In this document: positions 1 through 9,319 of the stretch, in pieces | How positions within the stretch are numbered: position 1 is the first letter of the stretch | How the letters are laid out: each line of letters starts with the position of its first letter | Assembly (NCBI RefSeq): GCF_007558815.1 | Contig: NZ_VLTJ01000041.1 | Span: 62,001 to 126,000 of the forward strand | Length of the DNA stretch: 64,000 nt | Source: Verticiella sediminum | Lineage (GTDB): Bacteria; Pseudomonadota; Gammaproteobacteria; Burkholderiales; Burkholderiaceae_B | Direction: 5' to 3' | The notes under the pieces: model-generated | Told to the model about the DNA's origin: nothing | Databases searched by the model: none | The model's input: the letters and a program-made list of their open reading frames with translations, nothing else | Translations under genes and position numbers: made by a program

Positions 1-529
1 TGACGCCGCTCACGATGGCCACCAGCATGAACATCGCGCACAGGCCCGCCAGCCAGCGGCCCCACGGCACGGGCATGTAGTGGAACTGAAAATGGAAGCG
101 ATAGAAGAAGTCGCCCCCGGCGGTGTCGCGCGCTTCTACCTTCTGGCCGGTGGCCGGGTCGAAGACGGCGCTCGCGAAGCCGCGCCGGCCGGGAATTCGC
201 GGGTTCGCCCAGGACGCCGAGGCGACGTTGTTGCGCGCGCCCGGCGGAGTGAAGCTCCATTGCGGGCTGTCCGGCGCGAGCACGGACATGGTGTCGGCCA
301 GGCGCTGGACCACCTCGGCCGCATCGGGCACCTGCGCCTGCGCCGCCAGCTCGGGACGCATCCACTGTGACATCTCGTCGCGGAAGTAGGCCACCGTGCC
401 GGTGAGGAACATGGCGTACAGGATCCAGCCGAGCAGCAGACCTGTCCAGATGTGCAGGTCGGACATGGTCTGGCGCAGGCCGGGCGCCTTTTTCGGAGGA
501 AGTTTGCGGGCGGGGTGGTCTGGGTTCAT
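1..529 (-). CDS. PepSY-associated TM protein, 3' end outside window
   Basis: Inner-membrane protein of the PepSY-TM family, usually linked to siderophore or iron uptake. The reading frame is open from ATG at 529 down to base 1, so only about 176 N-terminal residues are visible. They show a basic N-terminus, a first hydrophobic helix (IWTGLLLGWILYAMFLTGTV, residues about 29-48), a periplasmic stretch, then FHFQFHYMPVPWGRW followed by a second helix (LAGLCAMFMLVAIVSGV), the family's typical second TM entry. It lies 84 bp downstream of the TonB-dependent receptor on the same strand and probably ends the same iron-regulated unit. A role in ferrisiderophore reduction or release is inferred from family and context. 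Confidence 0.8.
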   Translation of the reverse strand, partial: MNPDHPARKLPPKKAPGLRQTMSDLHIWTGLLLGWILYAMFLTGTVAYFRDEMSQWMRPELAAQAQVPDAAEVVQRLADTMSVLAPDSPQWSFTPPGARNNVASASWANPRIPGRRGFASAVFDPATGQKVEARDTAGGDFFYRFHFQFHYMPVPWGRWLAGLCAMFMLVAIVSGV

Positions 530-613
530 GGGGCAGCGCTGCCGTTGGCGGCCAGGCTGCCGGCGCACGGGCGTCGAACCCTGCGCCGGCCCTGGCCGCA
601 ACGACGACGGAAA

Positions 614-3079
614 CTAGAAGTCGAAGGAAGCCGACAGCAGGAAGGTGCGCGGCGCACTCAGCGCCGCGCCGCCGTTCACGGCGATCCAGTAGTCCTTGTC
701 GAACACGTTCTCCACGTTGGCGCGCAGCGTCACGTCCTTGCCGGCGATCCGCGTGGCATAGCGCGCGCCCACGTCGTAGCGCGTCCAACCGCCCGCCCGC
801 TGCGTGTTGGCAGCGTCGAGATAGGCCGCGCCGGTCCGGATGGCCCTGGCACTGAGCGTCAGTTCGGGCAGAGCAGGCAGGTTCCACTCCAGGCCCAGAT
901 TGGCCTGCAGCTTGGGCACGCCCGCGGCCTGATTGCCCTCGTTGACGCCGCCCGCAGTGCGGGTCAGTTCCGCACGGACGTAGCTCAGGCCGCCGAGCAC
1001 GCTGACGTGCGGGGTCACCTTGCCGAACACGCTCCATTCGACGCCGCGGTTGCGCTGCTCACCGTCCTGGCTATAGCGCCGCGTGACCGGATCGATGACC
1101 TGGGTCGGCTGGGCGATCTGGAACAGGCTGACCGTAGTCGCGAAATCGCCGAAATCCTTTTTCACACCGAGCTCGTACTGCCGGGTCTTGAACGGCGGGA
1201 ACATCATGCCGTCGTCGGGCGACGTCGCGTCACGGACGGTGGAACCCTGCAGCAGCCCTTCGACGTAGTTCGCGTACAGGGAAACGTCGTGCCATGGCCG
1301 TACCACCACGCCGACCATGGGCGTCAGGGCATCGTCCTTGTAGTGGACCATCCCGCCCCGCGCCTGGCCCTCCTGTTCGACGTACTGCTTGCGCACGCCC
1401 AGGATCAGGCGCAGCCGGTCGTCGCTGAACGACAGGGTATCGGCAATGCCCACACTTTTTCTGTCGGTGCTGCCGCTCCTGACCCAGTCGCCCCAGGTCG
1501 GCACGTCCGGCCACACGCCCGGCAGGGGTTCGTAGATGCTGCCCGGAATCGAGGGGCCGACGCCGCTGTTGCGCCCGCTCTCGCGCGCGAGAGCGCGCTG
1601 ATGGTAGCGGTCCGCGGTGAACGCCAGCCTATGCTGCACAGGGCCCGTGGCGAAGTCGGCATGGACGCCCATCTGGACATTGGTGTTGTTCACGCCGTAG
1701 GCGTCCGTGGTGATTGCGCCCACGTAACTGCCGTCCGGCATCACGTCGGTGATGCTCAGGGCCGCCACGTCCGAGCGCGACTTCAGATAGCCGGCGGCCA
1801 CATAGCCCGACACCGACTCGCTGAAATCGTACTCGGCGCGCAGAGCCGCGGTGGACTCCTTGTGGTCGGCCTTGCCGCCCAGCAGCGTGGCGCTGTCCGA
1901 TTCGGGCGGGCGCGGGATGTCGGGCGTGGCGAAGACGAACGAATAGGGGGACACGTTCTTGAGCTTCGCGTTCTGGTGGAGAAGATCCAGCGACACCCTG
2001 AGCCGGTCGCCGCGATAATCCAGCGCCGCGGAGCCCATCCCCAGGCGCCCGCTCTGCTGGTCGACCGGCGTGTCGCCGTCCCGGTAGACTCCGTTGACGC
2101 GCACGCCCCAGGCCTGGTCCTGGCCGAAGCGGCGCCCGGCGTCCAGGTGTGCGGTGTACTCGCCGTCCGACATATAGCCGGCGCTCAGGCGCGTCAGAGG
2201 TTCGTTCGTCGCCCGCTTGGGCACGAGATTGACGTCGCCGGCGATGCTCGTGCCCATCCCGGTGAGCAGCGCGTTCGGCCCCTTGAGCACTTCGACCCGC
2301 TCCAGGGCCTCCACGGGTTGCCGATAGCCGGGGAAGACGCCACGCAGACCGTTGAACGAGGCATCGAAAGTGGCGAACGGCAGGCCCCGGATGAAGAACG
2401 CATTGGACGCCTGCCCGAACTTGCGCCCGGAATCGCGCACCGAAGGATCGCCGACCAGGACGTCGGCGATCATCTGCGCCTGCTGGTTCTCCATGAGTTC
2501 GGCGGTATAGCTGGTCTGGCTGAACGGCGTGTCCATGAAGTCCAGATTGCCCAGCAACCCCACCCGTGCGCCGCGGGCCACCTGCCCGCCCGCATAGGGC
2601 GCCGGCAGTTCCGCCTGCAACAGCTCGGCGCCGGCCGTCACCGTCACGGCTTCCAGCGTCGCGACGGGTGCGTTGCCGCGGCGGATCGAGACGCCAGAGC
2701 CGCTGGCCGCTGCCGTCAGGCCCGAGCCCGCCAGGGCGCGCTCCAGCGCCTGGCCCAAGGTCATGGACCCTTGCAGGGCGGGCGCGGTCTTGCCGGCGGC
2801 AAGATCGGCATCGAGCCCGATACCGACGCCGGCCTGGCGTGCCAGCGCATCAATGGTCGCGGCCAACGGCTGAGCCGGCAGCGAGAGCTGCAGTTGCCGC
2901 CCGGTCACGGCCGCCGGAGTCTGCGCTACCGCGCCGTCGGGCGTGCCGATCAGAGCCAGCGCGGCCGCGCATGCGATCACCACGGCACCGGCCGACCATC
3001 CCGGCGCGCGCCGACGCGCCTGTTCGCGAAGGTGGCGAGGCGATGGGATTGAACTGCGGTCGATACGCGGTCGGTGCAT
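614..3079 (-). CDS. TonB-dependent siderophore receptor with STN domain (FecA/FpvA type)
   Basis: Outer-membrane ferrisiderophore receptor, 821 aa. The chosen ATG at 3079 has AGGA about 8 nt upstream and begins a basic N-region and hydrophobic signal (ACAAALALIGTPDGAVAQ, about residues 38-55). It is followed by a secretin/TonB N-terminal (STN) signalling domain (LPAQPLAATIDALARQAGV), then the plug (ADVLVGDPSVRDSGRKFGQ; RVEVLKGPNALLTGMG) and a long beta-barrel ending in the outer-membrane-typical terminal Phe (SASFDF). The STN domain, with FecR and FecI genes just upstream, indicates surface signalling: ligand binding is reported to FecR, which controls the sigma factor. An open frame continues upstream of 3079 but lacks receptor features. 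The ligand cannot be read from sequence. Confidence 0.93.
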   Translation of the reverse strand: MHRPRIDRSSIPSPRHLREQARRRAPGWSAGAVVIACAAALALIGTPDGAVAQTPAAVTGRQLQLSLPAQPLAATIDALARQAGVGIGLDADLAAGKTAPALQGSMTLGQALERALAGSGLTAAASGSGVSIRRGNAPVATLEAVTVTAGAELLQAELPAPYAGGQVARGARVGLLGNLDFMDTPFSQTSYTAELMENQQAQMIADVLVGDPSVRDSGRKFGQASNAFFIRGLPFATFDASFNGLRGVFPGYRQPVEALERVEVLKGPNALLTGMGTSIAGDVNLVPKRATNEPLTRLSAGYMSDGEYTAHLDAGRRFGQDQAWGVRVNGVYRDGDTPVDQQSGRLGMGSAALDYRGDRLRVSLDLLHQNAKLKNVSPYSFVFATPDIPRPPESDSATLLGGKADHKESTAALRAEYDFSESVSGYVAAGYLKSRSDVAALSITDVMPDGSYVGAITTDAYGVNNTNVQMGVHADFATGPVQHRLAFTADRYHQRALARESGRNSGVGPSIPGSIYEPLPGVWPDVPTWGDWVRSGSTDRKSVGIADTLSFSDDRLRLILGVRKQYVEQEGQARGGMVHYKDDALTPMVGVVVRPWHDVSLYANYVEGLLQGSTVRDATSPDDGMMFPPFKTRQYELGVKKDFGDFATTVSLFQIAQPTQVIDPVTRRYSQDGEQRNRGVEWSVFGKVTPHVSVLGGLSYVRAELTRTAGGVNEGNQAAGVPKLQANLGLEWNLPALPELTLSARAIRTGAAYLDAANTQRAGGWTRYDVGARYATRIAGKDVTLRANVENVFDKDYWIAVNGGAALSAPRTFLLSASFDF

Positions 3080-3225
3080 GGAGATCGTCCTGAAGGAAAG
3101 GGTTTTCCGTGAAGACGTTCTCGACGGCGAATCACCGACAAATGAAATGCAACAGAAAGAAACGCGAACGACTGTCGTGGGCCCACCCTGCATCGCGCAG
3201 CCTGCGGAATCCGCTCCGGGGTCCG

Positions 3226-4248
3226 TCAGGGACGGGGATACAGCACGATCGCCCCGCTTTCCCTGACCACGCGTACGGGCAGTATGTCCGGCAGGTTTTG
3301 CAGGAAGGCGCTGGGATCCCGCGCGGGGAACGAACCGGTCAGACGCATATCGCGCAGCGCGGCGCTGTCGGCCAGCCGCAGCGGCCGGGGAAGATAGTCG
3401 TTCCAGCGGGCGATGGCTTGCGGTAGCGGCGTGCCGTTGAAGACCAGCCAGCCGTCGCGCCACGCGCCTACGCTTTGCGCCCGGACATGGGTGAGCCTGC
3501 CGAAGCCAGCGCCGTCGACTTCCACCGCCTCGCTGGCTTCGAGCACCATGTCCGACCCGGTCGGCGCATCGAACCGGGCATCGTTCCAACGCACCGCCCG
3601 CACCGCGACACGACCGTGGGCGACCTCGACTCGCATGCGCTGATCGCGCACGGCCACGCTGAAGACGGTGCCCAACACCCTTACATGCCCCCAATCGGTA
3701 ACGACGACGAAGGGGCGCCCGGCGTCGGGCCGCACGTCGAAGCGCATCTCGCCGGCGAGCAGCCGCACCTCGCGGCGATGACGGTAGTAGGCGACTTGCC
3801 CCGTCGTGTTGGCGGCCAGATCGATGCGCGAACCGTCGAGCAGGTCATGCCCCAGTAATTGCCCGCGACCGGTGGCCAGCGCGTACTCGGCGATCGGCAA
3901 CAGCCAGGCCCAGCGCATGCCCGCACCCATCGCAGCGGCCAGGCCGGCCACACCCAAAGCAGTGAGCGCCCGGCGTCTGGCGCGCGCCGGGCGCCCGAGC
4001 GGCAGCGGCACGCTGCCTTTCAACGCGCTCGCGTCCGTCGCGCTCCAGTATCGGCTGGCGGTCTCGAAGGCCGATTCGTGCTCGGGATTGGCCTGGCGCC
4101 ATTCGGCCAGCTCACTGCGGGCGGCTTCGGCTTCGCATGGTTCGCCGTGCTGCGCGCGACCGATGAGCGACAGCGCGTGCTCGATCAGCCGGCGCGGCGG
4201 CGGCCGGGGTGTGGGTGCCGAGTGGGAAGTCGAAGCGCGTGAGGGCAC
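3226..4248 (-). CDS. FecR-family anti-sigma factor / transmembrane sensor
   Basis: Single-pass inner-membrane regulator relaying receptor occupancy to the ECF sigma factor, 340 aa from a GTG at 4248. Visible parts are an N-terminal DUF4880-like cytoplasmic segment (RLIEHALSLIGRAQHGEP; LAEWRQANPEHESAFE), one hydrophobic segment (ALTALGVAGLAAAMGAGMRW, about residues 100-120), the FecR domain (GQVAYYRHRREVRLLAGEMR; RPFVVVTDWGHVRVLGTVFS) and a C-terminal DUF4974-like part (VFNGTPLPQAIARWNDYL). No ATG fits: the ATG overlapping the sigma stop is in another frame, so GTG is the first plausible start, about 31 nt after the sigma gene. The gene sits between sigma factor and receptor, as in fecI-fecR-fecA loci. 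Confidence 0.88.
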   Translation of the reverse strand: MPSRASTSHSAPTPRPPPRRLIEHALSLIGRAQHGEPCEAEAARSELAEWRQANPEHESAFETASRYWSATDASALKGSVPLPLGRPARARRRALTALGVAGLAAAMGAGMRWAWLLPIAEYALATGRGQLLGHDLLDGSRIDLAANTTGQVAYYRHRREVRLLAGEMRFDVRPDAGRPFVVVTDWGHVRVLGTVFSVAVRDQRMRVEVAHGRVAVRAVRWNDARFDAPTGSDMVLEASEAVEVDGAGFGRLTHVRAQSVGAWRDGWLVFNGTPLPQAIARWNDYLPRPLRLADSAALRDMRLTGSFPARDPSAFLQNLPDILPVRVVRESGAIVLYPRP

Positions 4249-4279
4249 GATAGGCTGGAACGAACGGACGCGCGATGCA

Positions 4280-4795
4280 TCAGACGGCGCGCCGGCGCAC
4301 GCAGTCCAGCACGCCGCGCACGACGTGCCGGTCGACGGCGAACGACGAAACACCCATGAACTCGCCCGCCTCTGCATAGCTGTAGCCGTAGATGCGGACC
4401 AGGATGAACGCCTCGCGGCGCCTGCGCGGCATCGCGGACATCCGCGCCAGCAAGCGTTCCAACTGTTGGCGGGCATCCACCTGCTGCTCGACGGATGGTG
4501 CGCTATCGCTGCTGACCAGCCGCAGCGTTTGCAGCATGCGTTCCTCGGCGGCGCGCCGGCGCACGTCGCTCACGGTGAGGTTCTTGCCGGTGCGAAAGAG
4601 CAGCGCGCGGGGATCGAACGCTACCGTACCGTCCGCATACATCTTCAGGACGCGGGCATACGCCTCCTGTACCACGTCGGCCGCCGCATCGCGGTCACCC
4701 AGCGACCTGGAAAAGAAACTGAGGAGTTCGGGGTAATGGTGAGCGACCAAAACTTGCCTCGGACAACGCGAGATGGCTGCCCGGCCGGGCAGCAA
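4280..4795 (-). CDS. ECF sigma factor, FecI type
   Basis: RNA polymerase sigma factor of the iron-starvation (FecI) group, 171 aa. Region 2 is visible as LLSFFSRSLGDRDAAADVVQ with EAYARVL following, and region 4 as MPRRRREAFILVRIYGYSYA followed by EAGEFMGVSSFAVDRHV, the helix-turn-helix for -35 recognition. It should direct transcription of the downstream receptor when released or activated by FecR. The start at 4795 is the first ATG; a GTG 14 codons in (VLVAHHYPEL) would also give a complete sigma2 region. A near-consensus Fur site lies 62 bp upstream. Confidence 0.9.
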   Translation of the reverse strand: MLPGRAAISRCPRQVLVAHHYPELLSFFSRSLGDRDAAADVVQEAYARVLKMYADGTVAFDPRALLFRTGKNLTVSDVRRRAAEERMLQTLRLVSSDSAPSVEQQVDARQQLERLLARMSAMPRRRREAFILVRIYGYSYAEAGEFMGVSSFAVDRHVVRGVLDCVRRRAV

Positions 4796-4856
4796 GCATC
4801 GCCGCAGCGGGTCGGGACTCGGATCTGGAAACGGAAAGCCCGTGCATTATAGTGTC

Positions 4857-4875
4857 AATAATGAGAATGCTTATC
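4857..4875. promoter_or_regulatory. Fur box
   Basis: The 19-mer AATAATGAGAATGCTTATC matches the consensus GATAATGATAATCATTATC at 15 of 19 positions by eye. It lies in the AT-rich gap between the minus-strand sigma gene and the plus-strand thioesterase gene, in the expected place to repress the sigma-anti-sigma-receptor unit when iron is plentiful. Confidence 0.8.
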
Positions 4876-5015
4876 AATATAGGAATTACTTTTGCGAAGA
4901 AATCAGGCTGCGCCGAAACCCGTAACGGGCCGGTCTACCATGCACGCCGGACGACTGCCGCGACGCCCGGCCTTCCCGCCTACAATGACTCATCCGCATT
5001 CGCCGCGAGCAGGCC

Positions 5016-5525
5016 ATGAACGAGCACAGCCACCAGATGTCGATGACCATCCTCATGACGCCCGACATGGCGAACTTCGCGGGCAACGTGCACGGTGGCA
5101 CCATCCTGAAGTACCTCGACCAGGTCGCCTACGCCTGTGCCTCGCGGTACGCCGGCAGCTACGTGGTCACGCTCTCGGTGGACCAGGTCGTCTTTCGCCA
5201 GCCCATCCACGTCGGCGAGCTGGTGACCTTCTACGCCGCCGTCAACTACACCGGCCGCACCTCGATGGAAATCGGCATCAAGGTAGTGACGGAGGACATC
5301 CGCAACAAGGTCGAGCGCCACACCAATAGCTGCTACTTCACCATGGTCGCGGTCGGCGACGACGGCAAGCCGGTAACCGTGCCGCCGCTCGCGCCGCGCA
5401 ACCACGAGGAACGCCAGCGCTTCGAGGCGGCCAAGCTGCGCCGCGAGCTGCGGGAGGAAATGGAACGCCGGCACGCCGAGATCAAGCGCGCGTTGAGCGG
5501 CGCCCCCGACAGCGGCGCCGGCTGA
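5016..5525 (+). CDS. Acyl-CoA thioesterase, hotdog fold (YciA/BFIT type)
   Basis: Cytoplasmic acyl-CoA hydrolase, 169 aa. The hotdog signature is clear: TPDMANFAGNVHGGTILKYL (residues about 15-34, with the conserved N-x-x-G-x-x-HGG and the acidic residue that follows), then VDQVVFRQPIHVGELVTFYA and the strand YTGRTSMEIGIKVVTE. The C-terminal 35 residues are a charged, probably helical tail (RRELREEMERRHAEIKRAL). It is a single gene after the iron locus, transcribed away from it. The substrate acyl chain cannot be inferred. Confidence 0.9.
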   Translation: MNEHSHQMSMTILMTPDMANFAGNVHGGTILKYLDQVAYACASRYAGSYVVTLSVDQVVFRQPIHVGELVTFYAAVNYTGRTSMEIGIKVVTEDIRNKVERHTNSCYFTMVAVGDDGKPVTVPPLAPRNHEERQRFEAAKLRRELREEMERRHAEIKRALSGAPDSGAG

Positions 5526-5733
5526 AGCCCGCCGCCGGCCGGGATGTCCTGGCGCTGACGCGCATCCTCGGCATCGATGTGCCGGGCTCTGGCCAGCACC
5601 TGCTCGGCAGCGCCAAAGGGTACGAACACGACACCGCCCTCGGCCTGGTTGTAGGCTTCGTGCGCGCCCATGCGCCGGTCAGGTCCTCCAGCGCCGCGTA
5701 GCCCGCCAGCACCGGTGCCGGCAGGCGTGGCCG
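5526..5733 (-). other. Gene debris upstream of truncated IclR
   Basis: On the minus strand this stretch reads with good codon character across two frames: VLAGYAALEDLTGAWA, then after a frame change AHEAYNQAEGGVVFVPFGAA followed by EQVLARARHIDAEDARQRQ. It looks like the decayed end of an unidentified gene that abuts the broken 5' end of the IclR reading frame, marking a deletion or rearrangement junction. I do not recognise the family. Confidence 0.35.
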
Positions 5734-6255
5734 GTGATGGAATCCCTGGCGCCGTACTGCGAGAACCGCGCCTTCCTGCTGTGCTCGCCCTACAAGGACC
5801 ATGTGCTGTGCATCTACAAGGTCGGCGCCGACCAGATCCGCATCCAGGAGGTGGCGCGGCCGATCCTGCGCGGGCGCGGCACGGTGTTCCCGCTGTTCCG
5901 GGGCGCAGGCTCGCAAGCCATCCTGGCGCATTTGCCGACGCACACGATCAAGTCGCTGTACCTGGCGCACGCGAGCGAAATCGACGAGGCCGGACTGGGT
6001 TCGGACTGGAAGGCCTTGCTGCGCAGCCTGGGCTCGATCCGCAAGCAGGGTTACGCACGGACGGTGGGTCGCATGCAGGACGGCATGTACAGCCTCGCGG
6101 TGCCCGTGATCAAGCCGGGCATGCGCGTCGCCGGCAGCCTTCTCATGCTGGGCGATGCCAGCCCCGGCCAGTTCGAGGCGGATCTGGACCTCGTGCCGAT
6201 GCTGCAGGCCAAGTCGGCGGCCATTGCGGCCGCCCTGGGCGACGAAGCGTGCTGA
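5734..6255 (+). pseudogene. IclR-family regulator lacking its DNA-binding domain
   Basis: The 173 aa product matches the effector-binding domain of IclR regulators: LCIYKVGADQIRIQEVARPI, RGRGTVFPLFRGAGSQAILA, then LGSIRKQGYARTVGRMQDGM and YSLAVPVIKPGMRVAGSLLM. Full IclR proteins are about 250-270 aa and begin with a winged helix of about 70 residues. Here that helix and the linker are absent, and no matching helix-turn-helix occurs in any frame upstream, only debris of another gene. A GTG-ATG pair (5734/5737) could start a domain-only protein, but loss of the N-terminus by deletion is the simpler reading. The complete regulator probably controlled the following Bug gene. Confidence 0.7.
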
Positions 6256-6340
6256 GCCCGTCGCGTCGCAATACGAACAGGCGCTTGCCCACCGCCTGCC
6301 ATGGCCGGCATACTCCCCGGTCTTCAAGGAGACACGACCC

Positions 6341-7294
6341 ATGCGTCATACGTTGCGCGCGCTGTGCGCCTGCCTAACCCTGGCCTGCGCGCCCGCGCTG
6401 GCCGCCGAGCCCCCGCTCACCCTCATCGTCGGCTATGCCCCCGGCGGCACCAGCGACCGCGTCGCCCGGCTGGTGGGCGACGGCCTGGCCAAGCGCCTGG
6501 GCACGCCCGTCATCGTCGAGAATCGCGCCGGCGCGGGCGGCCGCATCGCGGCCCAGCAACTGGCGCGCGCGGGCGCCGACGACAACCAGCTCATGCTGGC
6601 CAACCCGGCGGTGATGGTCGTCGCGCCCCTGGTGTACAGCAATCTCGGCTACGACGCGGCCAAGGATTTCCAGCCGGTGGCCATGACGGCGTCCTACCGC
6701 TTCGCGCTGGCGGTACCGGCCGGCTCGCCGATCAAGAACGCCAAGGATCTGGCCGACGTCGCCGCCAAGGACCCCGCCTTCAATATCGGCGTGCCGGCCA
6801 CCGGCAGCCTGCCCCACTTCTTCGGTTTGATGCTGGGCGAAGCGCTGCAGGCCCAACCCGAGATCATCGGCTACCGTGGCTCGGCGCCCTTGCTGACCGA
6901 ACTGCTCGGCGGGCACATCGGCTACGCGATCGACACCTACGACACGCTGGAACCGCAGCACGCGGCCGGCAAGGTCCGCATCGTCGCGGTATCCGGCACG
7001 CAGCGCGACACCGCGCAGCCCGACGTGCCGACCTTCAAGGAAAGCGGCATCGACCTGGACGGCGAAGGCTGGAACGCCTTCTTTGCGTCGGCGGCCATGC
7101 CCAAGGAGAAGGTCGAGCGCCTGGGCAGGGAGATCGCCGAGATCGTGGCCTCGCCCGCCTTCGCCGAAACCGCGCGCGCTCAACGGCTCGAGCCGGTGGA
7201 AGCCGGCCCGGCGCGCACCGGCGAGATCGTGCAGGCCTTCAACGAGCAGTGGGCGCCCGTCATCCAGGCGTCCGGCTTCAAGGCGACGGACTGA
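6341..7294 (+). CDS. Bug-family tripartite tricarboxylate transporter solute-binding protein
   Basis: Periplasmic binding protein, 317 aa, with signal peptide MRHTLRALCACLTLACAPAL (AxA cleavage near ALAAE). The TctC/Bug core follows: LIVGYAPGGTSDRVARLVGD, TPVIVENRAGAGGRIAAQQL, then FNIGVPATGSLPHFFGLMLG and EPQHAAGKVRIVAVSG. ATG at 6341 is preceded by AAGGAGA. The long open frame upstream belongs to the IclR region and lacks a signal. No membrane component (TctA/TctB) lies nearby, as is usual for orphan Bug genes of Bordetella relatives. Ligands of the family are small carboxylates or amides; this one is unknown. Confidence 0.9.
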   Translation: MRHTLRALCACLTLACAPALAAEPPLTLIVGYAPGGTSDRVARLVGDGLAKRLGTPVIVENRAGAGGRIAAQQLARAGADDNQLMLANPAVMVVAPLVYSNLGYDAAKDFQPVAMTASYRFALAVPAGSPIKNAKDLADVAAKDPAFNIGVPATGSLPHFFGLMLGEALQAQPEIIGYRGSAPLLTELLGGHIGYAIDTYDTLEPQHAAGKVRIVAVSGTQRDTAQPDVPTFKESGIDLDGEGWNAFFASAAMPKEKVERLGREIAEIVASPAFAETARAQRLEPVEAGPARTGEIVQAFNEQWAPVIQASGFKATD

Positions 7295-7640
7295 CCGCGA
7301 GCCTGCAGCCGAGCCTCTCGTGGAGCTGGCGATGGAGCTGATCGACGTCATGGCCGCGGTCACCCTGCCGACGCGCTTTGGCGGCCCGGGGCTCGCACGC
7401 TGGCTGGCCGCCTGGCCACAAGGCGGAACTGGCCCTGGCCAATGCCGGGCGCAGCCTCATGGGCTCCTAGCTGCTGATCCAGATCGCCCAGGCACGCGCC
7501 CTGACCCTGCCCGTACTGGCCACGATGGCGGTGGCCCGGCGCAGCGGCGGGCTGCAGGTCTCGCTGCTGGCGGGATGGCGGGTTCTCATGGCGGTGCGAC
7601 GTTTGTAGGCGGGCGTGCCGCCTCTCGCTGACGCTCAGTA
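7295..7640 (+). other. Intergenic region with broken coding potential
   Basis: No intact gene is visible. Short runs with protein-like composition occur (MELIDVMAAVTLPTRFGGPG; after a frame change ELALANAGRSLMGS, an in-frame TAG, then LLIQIAQARALTLPVLATMA), which suggests a decayed small gene. The family is not recognisable. Confidence 0.3.
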
Positions 7641-7646
7641 GCGAGG

Positions 7647-7683
7647 AAAAAAAACCCCACCCAGGCTTTGCCCGGATGGGGTT
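7647..7683 (-). terminator. Rho-independent terminator of ilvC
   Basis: Read on the minus strand: AACCCCATCCGGGC, a short AAA loop, GCCTGGGTGGGGTT, then eight T. The 14-bp stem has two mismatches. It lies 61 bp beyond the ilvC stop codon. Confidence 0.8.
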
Positions 7684-7743
7684 GCACGCAACGGCCGAAC
7701 GCCGCTCCGTTCGGCAGCGCGCCCGGCAGGCGCGCCGCTTCGA

Positions 7744-8817
<1,074 letters not shown>

Positions 8818-9309
8818 TTAGAGCTTCAGGATGCGCTCGCCGCGGCCCACGCCGCAGCTACCGGTGCGTACGGTTTCCAGCACGGCCGTGCGGTCCAGGG
8901 CGTCGATGAAGGCGTCGAGCTTGCCCTGATCGCCGGTGAGCTCGACGGTATAGCTCTTGTCGGTGACGTCGATGATGCGGCCGCGGAAGATGTCCGCCAT
9001 GCGCTTCATCTCTTCGCGCTCCTTGCCGACGGCGCGTACCTTGATGAGCATCAGCTCGCGCTCGAGGTGCGGGCCTTCGGTGAGGTCCACGACCTTGACC
9101 ACTTCGACCAGGCGGTTCAGGTGCTTGGTGATCTGCTCGATCACGTCGTCGGAGCCGCGCGTGGCGATGGTCATGCGCGACAGGGTGGCGTCCTCGGTGG
9201 GCGCCACCGTGAGCGTTTCGATGTTGTAGCCGCGTGCCGAGAACAGGCCCACGACGCGGGAGAGTGCGCCCGGCTCGTTCTCCAGGAGCACGGAAATGAC
9301 GTGTCTCAT
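8818..9309 (-). CDS. ilvH: Acetolactate synthase small (regulatory) subunit
   Basis: Regulatory subunit giving valine feedback inhibition and full activity to the catalytic subunit. 163 aa, as in E. coli IlvH. The N-terminal ACT domain starts at once (MRHVISVLLENEPGALSRVV, then GLFSARGYNIETLTVAPTED), followed by the C-terminal ALS_ss domain (FRGRIIDVTDKSYTVELTGD). Only 10 bp separate it from ilvI, so translational coupling is likely. Confidence 0.98.
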   Translation of the reverse strand: MRHVISVLLENEPGALSRVVGLFSARGYNIETLTVAPTEDATLSRMTIATRGSDDVIEQITKHLNRLVEVVKVVDLTEGPHLERELMLIKVRAVGKEREEMKRMADIFRGRIIDVTDKSYTVELTGDQGKLDAFIDALDRTAVLETVRTGSCGVGRGERILKL

Positions 9310-9319
9310 GCGTGCCTCC

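Noticed and set aside
452-3052. 866-codon open frame on the plus strand across the receptor gene
   Set aside because: It is antisense to the receptor, has no domain features and the His/Arg/Gly-rich look of a shadow frame in GC-rich DNA. The same applies to the 737-codon minus-strand frame in another phase inside hrpA (40215-42428) and the 635-codon frame over ilvI.
3080-3694. N-terminal extension of the TonB receptor frame up to 3694
   Set aside because: The extra 205 residues overlap the FecR gene on the same strand and show no signal peptide. The ATG at 3079 has a ribosome site and a proper export signal.
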